Positions 41,071-48,879 of a stretch of 64,000 nt of DNA are shown here, in pieces. Location: the NCBI GenBank assembly GCA_037414955.1, contig JBBEWH010000088.1, forward strand, positions 62,001 to 126,000, read 5' to 3'. The DNA is from Phytohabitans sp037414955. Its GTDB lineage: Bacteria > Actinomycetota > Actinomycetes > Mycobacteriales > Micromonosporaceae. Each line of letters starts with the position of its first letter. Positions within the stretch are counted from its first letter, which is position 1. The notes under the pieces are model-generated. The model ran no database searches, was not told the origin of the DNA, and saw only the letters and a list, made by a program, of their open reading frames with translations. A program made the position numbers and the translations under genes.

Positions 41071-42206
41071 CCACGGTACGGGACGAGACCCTCTCCGAGG
41101 ACGTCTGCGCCGTCGTTCGGGACGCGGCCGCGGCGCTGCCACCGGGCGGGCACCAGCTGAGGCTGGTGGCGCCGCGGCGGCGGGCACAGCGGCGCCGGAC
41201 GGCGACGCTGACCATGGCACTGGCCGGTGTCGCGGCGCTGGCGGTGGCCGTGGCGGTGCCGCTGGCGCTGCGCCCCTGGACCGCCCCGGAGCGGGCGGCC
41301 GCGCCGGCCGACGCACCCGCGCAGCGGATGTTCGCCAGTTCCCTGGGCCCCGGCATCGCCGAGGGCATCCGCAAGCCCGCCACGCCCGGCGGGGAAGGTG
41401 TCGGGGTACGCGCGCCGGCCGGGCTCGTGGAGATCATGGGGGACGGCACGACCGTCGTACACGACAACCCCGACCTGGACATGATGCTGTCCGATGTGGC
41501 CGGCCTGCCCGACGGCGGGCTGGTGGCGTTCGGCGCGTGGGACCGGTCCGAAGGCGCTACCAAGCCGGACGGCACGGCCGTCATGGACATGCGCGCCGTG
41601 CTCGTCGTGGTGGGACCGGACGGCCAGACCCGGTTCCGGCGTGACCTGGGCGCCGCCAACGGCACCCTACGGGCGGTCGGCTTCACCGGCGACGCGGTCT
41701 ACCTGCTGCACGGCGACCGGCTCGCGCGGCACGAGCTGGCGACCGGCCGCGAATTCAACATGCCCGCCGGCGCGCGGATCCGCGGCTACCTCGGCCAGGG
41801 CTGGGAGTTGACGGCCGTCGGCGGTGGACGCGCCGTCCTCCAGAAGGACGAGGCGGACGGCGTGTACGCGAAGGTGGTGAACCTCGACGGAACCGGCGGC
41901 GATCCGGCGGACGTGCGGACGTGCGACGTGTCATGCCACCGCACCAGCCCCCGGCTGTCCCCGGACGGACGCCATATCGCCTACACCTTCTGGGCACGGA
42001 ACAGTAGCCGGCTCATCGTCACGGACCTGACCACCGGCCGGCAGGTGGTCGAGCGGGACTTCGACGGGCGCACCCGACTCGGCGGCCTGGATCTGATGGG
42101 CTGGGCCGACGACCACACGCTGCGGCTCGGTCTCGTCGTGCCCCCGGAGAAGGACGGGACGTACGACCTGAAGGACGTGCTCCACGTCGAGACCGTCACG
42201 GTCTGA
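41067..42206 (+). CDS. Single-pass membrane protein with propeller-like C-terminus, putative partner of the ECF sigma factor
   Basis: 379 residues, start overlapping the sigma factor stop, with GGAGGG upstream. A basic cytoplasmic segment (1-45, including RRRAQRRRTATL) is followed by one membrane helix (about 47-70) and a 300-residue outer part with WD40/TolB-like phrases (LSPDGRHIAYTFW, LIVTDLTTGRQV). No ZAS zinc motif is seen. Location and topology suggest it holds the sigma factor and senses something outside; this is inference. Confidence 0.7.
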   Translation: MTTVRDETLSEDVCAVVRDAAAALPPGGHQLRLVAPRRRAQRRRTATLTMALAGVAALAVAVAVPLALRPWTAPERAAAPADAPAQRMFASSLGPGIAEGIRKPATPGGEGVGVRAPAGLVEIMGDGTTVVHDNPDLDMMLSDVAGLPDGGLVAFGAWDRSEGATKPDGTAVMDMRAVLVVVGPDGQTRFRRDLGAANGTLRAVGFTGDAVYLLHGDRLARHELATGREFNMPAGARIRGYLGQGWELTAVGGGRAVLQKDEADGVYAKVVNLDGTGGDPADVRTCDVSCHRTSPRLSPDGRHIAYTFWARNSSRLIVTDLTTGRQVVERDFDGRTRLGGLDLMGWADDHTLRLGLVVPPEKDGTYDLKDVLHVETVTV

Positions 42207-42313
42207 CTCGGCGCCGGGCCGCGCGGTGCGCCGCACCGCGGGGCACACCGGGCTGGGCGTCCAGGTCGACGACCAGGGCGCCCAGTGACCGGCGGCTGCT
42301 GTGGAGGCGAGCC

Positions 42314-42344
42314 TTGACCTTGACGTAGCGTCAAGGTTTTTACT
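42314..42344 (+). promoter_or_regulatory. MerR-type promoter with 21-bp palindrome
   Basis: ACCTTGACG-TAG-CGTCAAGGT (42317-42337) lies between TTGACC (42314-42319) and TTTACT (42339-42344), spaced by 19 bases as in MerR-activated promoters. The ATG at 42351 follows the -10 by six bases, so the transcript may be leaderless. Confidence 0.75.
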
Positions 42345-42350
42345 GGGTGC

Positions 42351-43094
42351 ATGCGGATCGGGGAGCTGGCGGCGCTGGCCGGGGTGTCTACCCGGACCAT
42401 CCGGCACTATCACCGGCTCGGGCTGCTGCCCGAGCCGGAGCGGCTGCCCAACGGATACCGGGAGTACCGGCTGCGGGACGCGGTCGAGCTCGCTCGGGTA
42501 CGCCGGCTGGCTGAGCTGGGCATGTCGCTGGACGAGATCCGCGCGGTGCTCGCCGCGGACGAGGGTCGGGACCTGCGGGCCGTGCTGCGCGAGCTGGACG
42601 CGGACCTGGCCCGGCAGCAGGAGGGGCTCGCCGCCCGGCGGGCCCGACTCGCGGCGTTGCTGGCCGAGGGTGAGCTGCACCCCGACGCGGCCGTGTCGCC
42701 GGAGATGGCGGCGGTGCTGCGCGCGCTGCCCGCGGACGGCTCACGGTTCGGTGCGTTCGACCGGGAGATGCTGGCGACGTTCGACACGACCGCCGGGCCG
42801 GGCTTCGCGGACCTGTTCCGGCCGTTCGCCGAGGATCCGGCCGCGGCCGCGCGGGTGCGGGCCAGCTACGCCCGGCTGGACGAGCTGGCCGCGGCCGAGC
42901 CCGGCGACCCGCGGGTCGCGGCGCTGGCCGGCGACCTCGCGGCGGTACTGCCCGACGAGCTGGCCGCCGCCATGGTGGGCAGCCTCGACCAGGTCGAGAC
43001 CGGGCATTGGCTGGCCGCGCTGTCCGAGGAGCTGTCCCCGGCCCAGGCCGAGGTCTTCCGGCAACTGGTGATCATTGTGAAGGAGCGCGCGTGA
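42351..43094 (+). CDS. MerR-family transcriptional regulator
   Basis: 247 residues. N-terminal MerR winged HTH (MRIGELAALAGVSTRTIRHYHRLGLLPEPER, then NGYREYRLRDAVELARVRRLAELGMSLDEI), dimerisation coiled coil about 85-110, and a C-terminal effector domain rich in Ala and Leu. It probably activates its own promoter through the palindrome upstream. It overlaps the next gene by four bases. Confidence 0.9.
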   Translation: MRIGELAALAGVSTRTIRHYHRLGLLPEPERLPNGYREYRLRDAVELARVRRLAELGMSLDEIRAVLAADEGRDLRAVLRELDADLARQQEGLAARRARLAALLAEGELHPDAAVSPEMAAVLRALPADGSRFGAFDREMLATFDTTAGPGFADLFRPFAEDPAAAARVRASYARLDELAAAEPGDPRVAALAGDLAAVLPDELAAAMVGSLDQVETGHWLAALSEELSPAQAEVFRQLVIIVKERA

Positions 43095-43738
43095 TACGGG
43101 CACTGCGGGTCCTGCGGCGGTTGACGCAGTTCGAGGCCGCGGGACTGGTCAGCCTCGTGCTGTGGGCCGTGCGGCGCCGCCACGGGGTGCCGCGCGGCAC
43201 CACCGCCGTGCCGTACTCGGGTGCCCAGACCTCCATCATGATGTTCTTCGTGGTCGCGTCCGTGATCGAGCTGATCGCGTTCGAGGTGCTGCTGCGCGCA
43301 CTGGACGCGCCGGACGCGGTGCGGATGCCGATCCTGTTCCTCGACGCGTACGGGGTGGTGATCATGCTCGGGGTGGTGGCGGCGTTCAGCACCCGACCGC
43401 ACGTGGTCTCCGCCAGCGAGGTCCGGATCCGCAGTGGCGCGTACGTCGACCTGCGGGTGCCCCGGGATCGGATCGCGGCGGTGCGGCGGGTGCGCAACTA
43501 CAGCGAGCCCGGCAAGGTGGCGGTGGACGGTGACACGTTCATCGTGGCGGTCATGCATCAGACCAACCTGGTGCTGGAGCTGACCGAGCCGGTCACCGCC
43601 GTGCGGCCGCTCGGGAGCACCGTCGAGGCGCGCACGGTCCGCTTCTTCGCCGACGACCCGGACGCCGCCCTGGCGGCCCTGCACGGTCACGGCGTCGGCG
43701 TCCCGGAGGCGGCGACCACGACGCGCGGCGCCGCCTAG
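43091..43738 (+). CDS. Membrane protein co-transcribed with the MerR regulator
   Basis: 215 residues from GTG 43091 behind AGGAG, overlapping the MerR stop. A short N-terminal hydrophobic stretch, two clear membrane helices (MMFFVVASVIELIAFEVLL and FLDAYGVVIMLGVVAAF) and a beta-rich cytoplasmic C-terminus (VSASEVRIRSGAYVDLRVP) reminiscent of bacterial PH domains. No family name is assignable. It is the likely target of the MerR regulator. Confidence 0.75.
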   Translation: MIRALRVLRRLTQFEAAGLVSLVLWAVRRRHGVPRGTTAVPYSGAQTSIMMFFVVASVIELIAFEVLLRALDAPDAVRMPILFLDAYGVVIMLGVVAAFSTRPHVVSASEVRIRSGAYVDLRVPRDRIAAVRRVRNYSEPGKVAVDGDTFIVAVMHQTNLVLELTEPVTAVRPLGSTVEARTVRFFADDPDAALAALHGHGVGVPEAATTTRGAA

Positions 43739-43775
43739 CGCGGCCCGCGTGCGGCGCCGGGTGCCCACCTTGGCG

Positions 43776-45359
43776 CTAGGTGAGTGGCGCGAGCGCCGCG
43801 AAGCCGGCGCGGCTGAGCTTGCCGTTATCGCGCAGCGTGACCAGCCGTTCGTCGATCTGGCGGAGTCGCTCCGCCGCCTTGTCGCCGTGTCCGCTCCGCA
43901 CCGCCGTGGTGACCCCGGCGAGCATCCGCAGGAGGTCCCGGCCGGCTCTGGCGTCGAGGTCACCGCGGTCGACCAGGCGTTGCACGGTGGCGGCGAATTC
44001 GCCCAGACGGTCGCGTGGGGCGGCCGGTGACGTGCGGGAGCCCGCGGGGGTCGGGCTGACCGGCCCGGTCGGTGTGGCGGCCGTCGGGGTGGGCGCCGGC
44101 TCCAGGAGTCCGCCGGGCGCTTCGGCGGTCGCGGGCACGCCGCCCGCCGGCGCCGCGGCCGGTCGCCGGTCCGGGTCCCGCCCGGTGACGACCGCCGCGA
44201 CCGTGGCGACCGTGGCGAGGACCAGCGCGACGGCGACCACGCTGAGCCACCACCGCCGCAGCCATGCCCGCGCGTCCGGCCAGGACGGCCGCCAGCCGGC
44301 CGGGTTGCTCCACCAGCGCCGCGGCCAGGCCCGCACGGCCGCCCAGGACGGCGGCCAGTCGGGCAGCGCGAGCGGCATCCGGTGCCGGCCGGGCGGGCGG
44401 GACAGGGCCGCGGTCACCCGGGCGAGCACCGCCGTCGGCGTGGCGGTGGCCAGGGCCGCCGTGGCGGTGTCCGTGGCCAGGGCCGCCGCGGCAGTGTCCG
44501 CGGCCAGGGCCGCCGCGGCGGTGTCCGTGGCCATGGCCGAGCGGATGGCGGCCAGCTCGTCGCGTACGTCGGTGGCGGTGGCCGGCCGGTCGTCCGGCCG
44601 CTTGGCCAGCAGCCGCCCGACCAGCTGGTCCAGCGCTACCGGCACGTCACCGCGCACCGACCGCAGCGGCGCCGGCGCCTTGTGCAGATGCTGGTGGAGT
44701 ACGGCCATGGCGGTGTCACCGAGAAAGGGCGGCCGGGCGGTCAGCATCGCGTACAGCACGCAGCCGAGCGCGTAGAGGTCGCTGCGCGCGTCAACCGGTT
44801 CGCCGATGGCCTGCTCCGGGGCCATGAACTCGCACGTGCCGACCGTCTGGCTGTGCGCGGTGAGGGCGGCGTCGCCGTCCCGGGCCTGTAGCCGCGCGAT
44901 GCCGAAGTCGCACACCTTCACCACACCGGAGTGGTCCACGATCAGGTTGCTGGGCTTGACGTCGCGGTGGATGACGCCGGCGGCGTGCGCGGCCGCGAGC
45001 GCGGCGCAGACCTGTGCGGCGATCGCCACCGCGCGCTCGACGGCCAGCGGCCCGCCGGTGGTCAGCAGGTCCGCCACGGTCGGGCCGTCCACCAGTTCCA
45101 TGGCCAGGAAACCGCCGTCGCCGTCGACACCGAGGCCGTGGCTGCCGATGATGTTCGGGTGTTCCAGCCGGGCGACCGCCTGCGCTTCCCGGCGCAGCCG
45201 CGCCAGGGCCACCGGGCGCGCCGCCTGCTCGCGGTCCAGTACCTTCACCGCCACCGGCACGCCGGTGTCGAGATCGACGCCGCGCCACACCGTCGCGGTC
45301 CCGCCGCGCCCCACCTGCTCGTCCAGCCGGTACCGGTCCCCAACGATCCGGTCACTCAT
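43776..45359 (-). CDS. Receptor-like Ser/Thr protein kinase (PknB type)
   Basis: 527 residues from ATG 45359. All kinase motifs are present: VGRGGTATVW, VAVK (K39), HRDVKPSN (D133), DFG (D151), FMAPEQ. Behind the kinase domain an Ala/Thr-rich repeat (about residues 275-310), a basic/Trp-rich juxtamembrane part, one membrane helix (about 380-400) and an extracellular Pro/Thr stalk followed by a helical domain of about 80 residues (LGEFAATVQRLVDRGDLDARAG...). No PASTA repeats. The ligand is unknown. Confidence 0.92.
   Translation of the reverse strand: MSDRIVGDRYRLDEQVGRGGTATVWRGVDLDTGVPVAVKVLDREQAARPVALARLRREAQAVARLEHPNIIGSHGLGVDGDGGFLAMELVDGPTVADLLTTGGPLAVERAVAIAAQVCAALAAAHAAGVIHRDVKPSNLIVDHSGVVKVCDFGIARLQARDGDAALTAHSQTVGTCEFMAPEQAIGEPVDARSDLYALGCVLYAMLTARPPFLGDTAMAVLHQHLHKAPAPLRSVRGDVPVALDQLVGRLLAKRPDDRPATATDVRDELAAIRSAMATDTAAAALAADTAAAALATDTATAALATATPTAVLARVTAALSRPPGRHRMPLALPDWPPSWAAVRAWPRRWWSNPAGWRPSWPDARAWLRRWWLSVVAVALVLATVATVAAVVTGRDPDRRPAAAPAGGVPATAEAPGGLLEPAPTPTAATPTGPVSPTPAGSRTSPAAPRDRLGEFAATVQRLVDRGDLDARAGRDLLRMLAGVTTAVRSGHGDKAAERLRQIDERLVTLRDNGKLSRAGFAALAPLT
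44440..44535 (-). repeat. 27-bp tandem repeats inside the kinase gene
   Basis: Three units and a part unit of about GTGTCCGTGGCCAGGGCC plus nine bases (44440-44466, 44467-44493, 44494-44520, then 44521 on) encode repeated TDTAAAALA nonapeptides between kinase domain and membrane helix. Confidence 0.85.
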
Positions 45360-45465
45360 GGTGCCCCCCGGTCCCTCCCCCACCACAACCTCCCACCAAC
45401 CGCTCCTGAAAAAGCGCCCGCTGCCAGACTGGCGTTACCCCGCTGTGGAGGCGTGCCGCTTGGTG

Positions 45466-45543
45466 CGTTGATCGAGGAAGTCTCGTGGCTATGAAGTCAC
45501 GATAAATCCGGACATGATAGCCACGAAACTTCCTCGATCAACG
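45466..45543. repeat. Palindromic repeat B1 (78 bp)
   Basis: Arms CGTTGATCGAGGAAGT...CGTGGCTAT and their complements enclose a centre containing GATAAATCCGGACAT. The reverse complement matches B2 (59141-59218) at about 66 of 78 positions, including the non-palindromic centre. It lies between the kinase start and the ackA stop. Confidence 0.92.
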
Positions 45544-45563
45544 GCTCAGATGACGGCGGCCGG

Positions 45564-46685
45564 TCATGGGGAGAGGAGGTCGGTTACTTCCTGGGCTATG
45601 CCTAGTTCCTCGTCGGTGGGGATCACGCAGATCGGGACCGGCGTTCCTGCCGGTGAGATGACTCGGGGTTCGTTGGCTGGTACGGCGTTTTGGTGCGGGT
45701 CTACCGCGATTCCCCAGTGGTCGAGACCGGCCAGCGCCGCGGCGCGTACCTCCGCCGCGTGCTCGCCCACACCCGCGGTGAACACCACCGCGTCGAGCCG
45801 GCCCAGCACCGCGTGGTAGGCGCCGACGTACTTGCGGATCCGGTGGCAGTACACGTCGAAGGCCAGCGCGGCGTCGGCGTCCCCGGCCGCCCGCCGGGCC
45901 AGTACGCTGCGCATGTCGTTGTCGCCGCACAGCCCGACCAGGCCGCTGCGGTGCCACAGCACGTCGTCGGCCGCGTCGGCGTCGAGCCCGGCGACCCGGC
46001 GCAGGTGGCCCGGCACCGCCGGGTCCAGGTCGCCGCACCGGGTGCCCATCACCAGGCCCTCCAGCGGCGACAGGCCCATCGACGTCTCCACGCTCCGTCC
46101 ACCCTGGACCGCCGTGGCGCTGGCGCCGTTGCCCAGGTGCAGGACCACCAGGTTCAGTTCGCTCACCGGCCGGTCCAGCAGCGCGGCGGTGCGCCGCACC
46201 ACGTACCGGCAGGAGGTGCCGTGAAAGCCGTACCGCCGGACGCCGTGCCGCCGCGCCAGCTCCGCGTCGATCGCGTAGGTGGCGGCGACCGCCGGCAGCG
46301 TCGCGTGGAACGCGGTGTCGAACACCGCCACGTGCGGCACGTCCGGCCGCAGCCGGCGGGCCACCGCGATGCCGCGCAGGTTGGCGGGATTGTGCAGCGG
46401 CGCCAGCGGGGTCAGCTCCTCGATGGCCCGCGCGACCGCGTCGTCGACGACCGTCGGCTCCCGGAACCGGTCACCGCCGTGCACCACCCGATGCCCCACC
46501 GCGCGCAGCTCCTGCCGCGACAGGTCGAGCGCGTCGACCACCCGCTCAAGCGCCGCGCCGTGGTCGGGCGGGCCGCCGGCCGCGCCGATCCGCTCCACCA
46601 CCATGCCGCGCGCCGCCGCCGGCCGCGCCGGGTCCACGAGGCGGCACTTCAGCGACGACGACCCGCTGTTGAGAACCAGGATCAC
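45564..46685 (-). CDS. ackA: Acetate kinase
   Basis: 373 residues from GTG 46685 (VILVLNSGSSSLK). A longer frame beginning in the A2 palindrome is rejected because the family starts with the phosphate-binding LNSGSSSLK. Motifs VVHGGDRF, HNP, VFDTAFHATLP, RYGFHGTSC and HLGNGAS are intact. It converts acetyl phosphate and ADP to acetate and ATP, reversibly. It is divergent from pta with only 111 bases between, mostly the A2 palindrome. Confidence 0.96.
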   Translation of the reverse strand: MILVLNSGSSSLKCRLVDPARPAAARGMVVERIGAAGGPPDHGAALERVVDALDLSRQELRAVGHRVVHGGDRFREPTVVDDAVARAIEELTPLAPLHNPANLRGIAVARRLRPDVPHVAVFDTAFHATLPAVAATYAIDAELARRHGVRRYGFHGTSCRYVVRRTAALLDRPVSELNLVVLHLGNGASATAVQGGRSVETSMGLSPLEGLVMGTRCGDLDPAVPGHLRRVAGLDADAADDVLWHRSGLVGLCGDNDMRSVLARRAAGDADAALAFDVYCHRIRKYVGAYHAVLGRLDAVVFTAGVGEHAAEVRAAALAGLDHWGIAVDPHQNAVPANEPRVISPAGTPVPICVIPTDEELGIAQEVTDLLSP

Positions 46686-46710
46686 GACCGCACGGTACCC
46701 CGGCGACCCT

Positions 46711-46776
46711 CTCCCCATGATCAAGGCGTCCCTCACGTCGTTAGAGCGACGTGAGGGACGCCTTGATCATGGGGAG
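46711..46776. repeat. Palindromic repeat A2 (perfect 30-bp arms, 6-base loop)
   Basis: CTCCCCATGATCAAGGCGTC plus ten further bases (46711-46740) pair exactly with 46747-46776. It fills the divergent ackA-pta promoter region, so a terminator role cannot explain it. Confidence 0.95.
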
Positions 46777-46796
46777 GTCTCCGCTAGGTTGATCGT

Positions 46797-48836
46797 GTGG
46801 TGCGGAGCCTCTATGTCACGAGTGTGGGACCGGGTGGGGGCAAGTCGACGATCGCGCTCGGCCTGGCCGAGCTGCTGTCCCGGCAGGTCGAGTCGATCGG
46901 CGCGTTCCGGCCGGTGGCCGACGCGGACGACCCGATCCTCACGCTGCTGCGCGGTCGCTACCGCATGGCGGCGCCCGCCGCCGACATGTACGGGGTGTCG
47001 CGCGCGGAGGCGGGCGCGCTGCTCGCCGACGGCCGGCGCGAGGAGCTGATCACCCGGGTCGTGGAGCGGTACCGGGCGTTCGAGCGCCACCACCAGGCGG
47101 TCGTCGTGGTGGGCAGCGACGTCGATGACGAGGCCGGCGACGTGGCCGCGTTCAACGCCCGGCTGGCCACCGAGCTCGGCAGCCTGGTGGTCGCGGTGGT
47201 CGACGGGCTGGGTCAGGACGCCGGCGCGATCGCGGCGGAGGTGCGCCGGGCGTACCACGGTCTCACCGAACCGGGCGCCACGCTGCTCGCCGTCATCGCC
47301 AACCGGGTGCCGCCCGGCACACCGGTGCCCGAGCTGCCGATCCCGGTGTACGCGATCCCGGAGACGCCGGCGGTCTCGGCGCCGACGGTGGCCGAGGTCG
47401 CGGCGGCGCTGGGCGCCACCCGGCTGGCCGGCGACGACGCCGCGCTCGACCGGGACGTGCTGGACTTCGTGGTCGGTGCGGCGCACGTGCCGATCCTGCT
47501 CGACCACCTCACCGACGGGTGCCTGCTGATCACGCCCGGCGACCGGGCCGACCTGCTGGTCGCCGCTGGCGCGGCGCGGGTGGCCGGCGCGGCGGCGGTG
47601 GCCGGCGTCGTGCTGACCCTGGCCGAGCCGCCGGACCCGCGCGCGATGCGCCTGATCGAGAAGCTCGACACCGGGCTGGCGGTGCTGTCGGTGCCCACCG
47701 ACAGCTACGACACCGTCGAGGCGTCCAGCCGGATCGAGAGCCGGCCGACGCTGGCGAGCCCGCGCAAGATCGAGGCCGCGATCGGCGCGTTCGAGTCCAG
47801 TGTGGATACCGAGGACCTGGCCGCCCGGCTCGACGTGGCCCGCGCGGCCCGGGTGACGCCGTTGATGTTCGAGTTCGACCTCATCGACCGGGCCCGCGCC
47901 GCCCGGCGGCGCCTGGTGCTGCCGGAGGGCGGCGAGGAGCGCATCCTGCGGGCCGCCGACGTGCTGCTGCGCCGCGGCGTCGCCGACCTCACGCTGCTCG
48001 GCGACCCCGACGACATCGCGCGCAAGGCCCGCGACCTCGGCCTGGACATCTCCGCCGCGGCCATCGTCGACCCGGCGACCAGCCCGTGGCGGGAGGACTT
48101 CGCGAAGCGGTACGCCGAGCTGCGCCAGCACAAGGGCATGACCCTCGACCTGGCGCACGACGTGGTCCGCGACGTCAACTACTTCGGCACCCTGATGGTC
48201 CACACCGGACACGCGGACGGCATGGTGTCCGGCGCCACGCACACCACGGCGGCGACGATCCGGCCCGCCTTCGAGATCATCAAGACCGTGCCGGGCGTGT
48301 CGGTGGCGTCCAGCGTCTTCTTCATGCTGCTGCCCGACCGGGTGCTGGTGTACGGCGACTGCGCGGTCAACCCGGACCCGGACGCCCACCAGCTCGCCGA
48401 CATCGCACTGTCCTCGGCGGACACCGCGGCCCGGTTCGGCGTCGTGCCCCGGGTGGCCATGCTGTCGTACTCGACCGGCACCTCCGGCGCGGGCGCCGAC
48501 GTGGAGAAGGTCGCCGCGGCGACCGCGCTGGTCCGCGAGCAACGGCCGGACCTGCCGGTCGAGGGTCCGATCCAGTACGACGCCGCGGTGGACCCGACCG
48601 TCGCGGCCGCGAAGCTGCCCGGCAGCGCGGTCGCCGGGCAGGCCACGGTGTTCGTGTTCCCGGACCTCAACACCGGGAACAACACGTACAAGGCGGTGCA
48701 GCGCTCGGCGGGCGCGGTCGCGGTGGGCCCGGTCATGCAGGGTCTGCGCCGCCCCGTGAACGACCTGAGCCGCGGCGCCACGGTCAAGGACATCGTCAAC
48801 ACCGTCGCCATCACCGCGATCCAGGCACACGCCTGA
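46797..48836 (+). CDS. pta: Phosphate acetyltransferase, long form
   Basis: 679 residues; GTG 46797 (the next codon is also GTG). An N-terminal P-loop domain of the DRTGG/BioD type (GPGGGKST), the DRTGG middle region, and the C-terminal PTA catalytic domain (LVLPEGGEERILRAAD, GMVSGATHTTAATIRPAF, LSYSTGTSG, FPDLNTGNNTYKAVQRSAGA). It makes acetyl phosphate from acetyl-CoA. The long form with the regulatory domain is common in actinobacteria. Confidence 0.96.
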   Translation: MVRSLYVTSVGPGGGKSTIALGLAELLSRQVESIGAFRPVADADDPILTLLRGRYRMAAPAADMYGVSRAEAGALLADGRREELITRVVERYRAFERHHQAVVVVGSDVDDEAGDVAAFNARLATELGSLVVAVVDGLGQDAGAIAAEVRRAYHGLTEPGATLLAVIANRVPPGTPVPELPIPVYAIPETPAVSAPTVAEVAAALGATRLAGDDAALDRDVLDFVVGAAHVPILLDHLTDGCLLITPGDRADLLVAAGAARVAGAAAVAGVVLTLAEPPDPRAMRLIEKLDTGLAVLSVPTDSYDTVEASSRIESRPTLASPRKIEAAIGAFESSVDTEDLAARLDVARAARVTPLMFEFDLIDRARAARRRLVLPEGGEERILRAADVLLRRGVADLTLLGDPDDIARKARDLGLDISAAAIVDPATSPWREDFAKRYAELRQHKGMTLDLAHDVVRDVNYFGTLMVHTGHADGMVSGATHTTAATIRPAFEIIKTVPGVSVASSVFFMLLPDRVLVYGDCAVNPDPDAHQLADIALSSADTAARFGVVPRVAMLSYSTGTSGAGADVEKVAAATALVREQRPDLPVEGPIQYDAAVDPTVAAAKLPGSAVAGQATVFVFPDLNTGNNTYKAVQRSAGAVAVGPVMQGLRRPVNDLSRGATVKDIVNTVAITAIQAHA

Positions 48837-48879
48837 GGACGGCCCGGAGACGCCTAGATCATGAGGGCGCCGGGCAGGT

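Noticed and set aside
46683..46736. Reading frames beginning MRDALIM at several places, including an extended acetate kinase start
   Set aside because: These peptides come from the arms of family A palindromes and recur at unrelated genes on both strands; the acetate kinase family starts at LNSGSSSLK.
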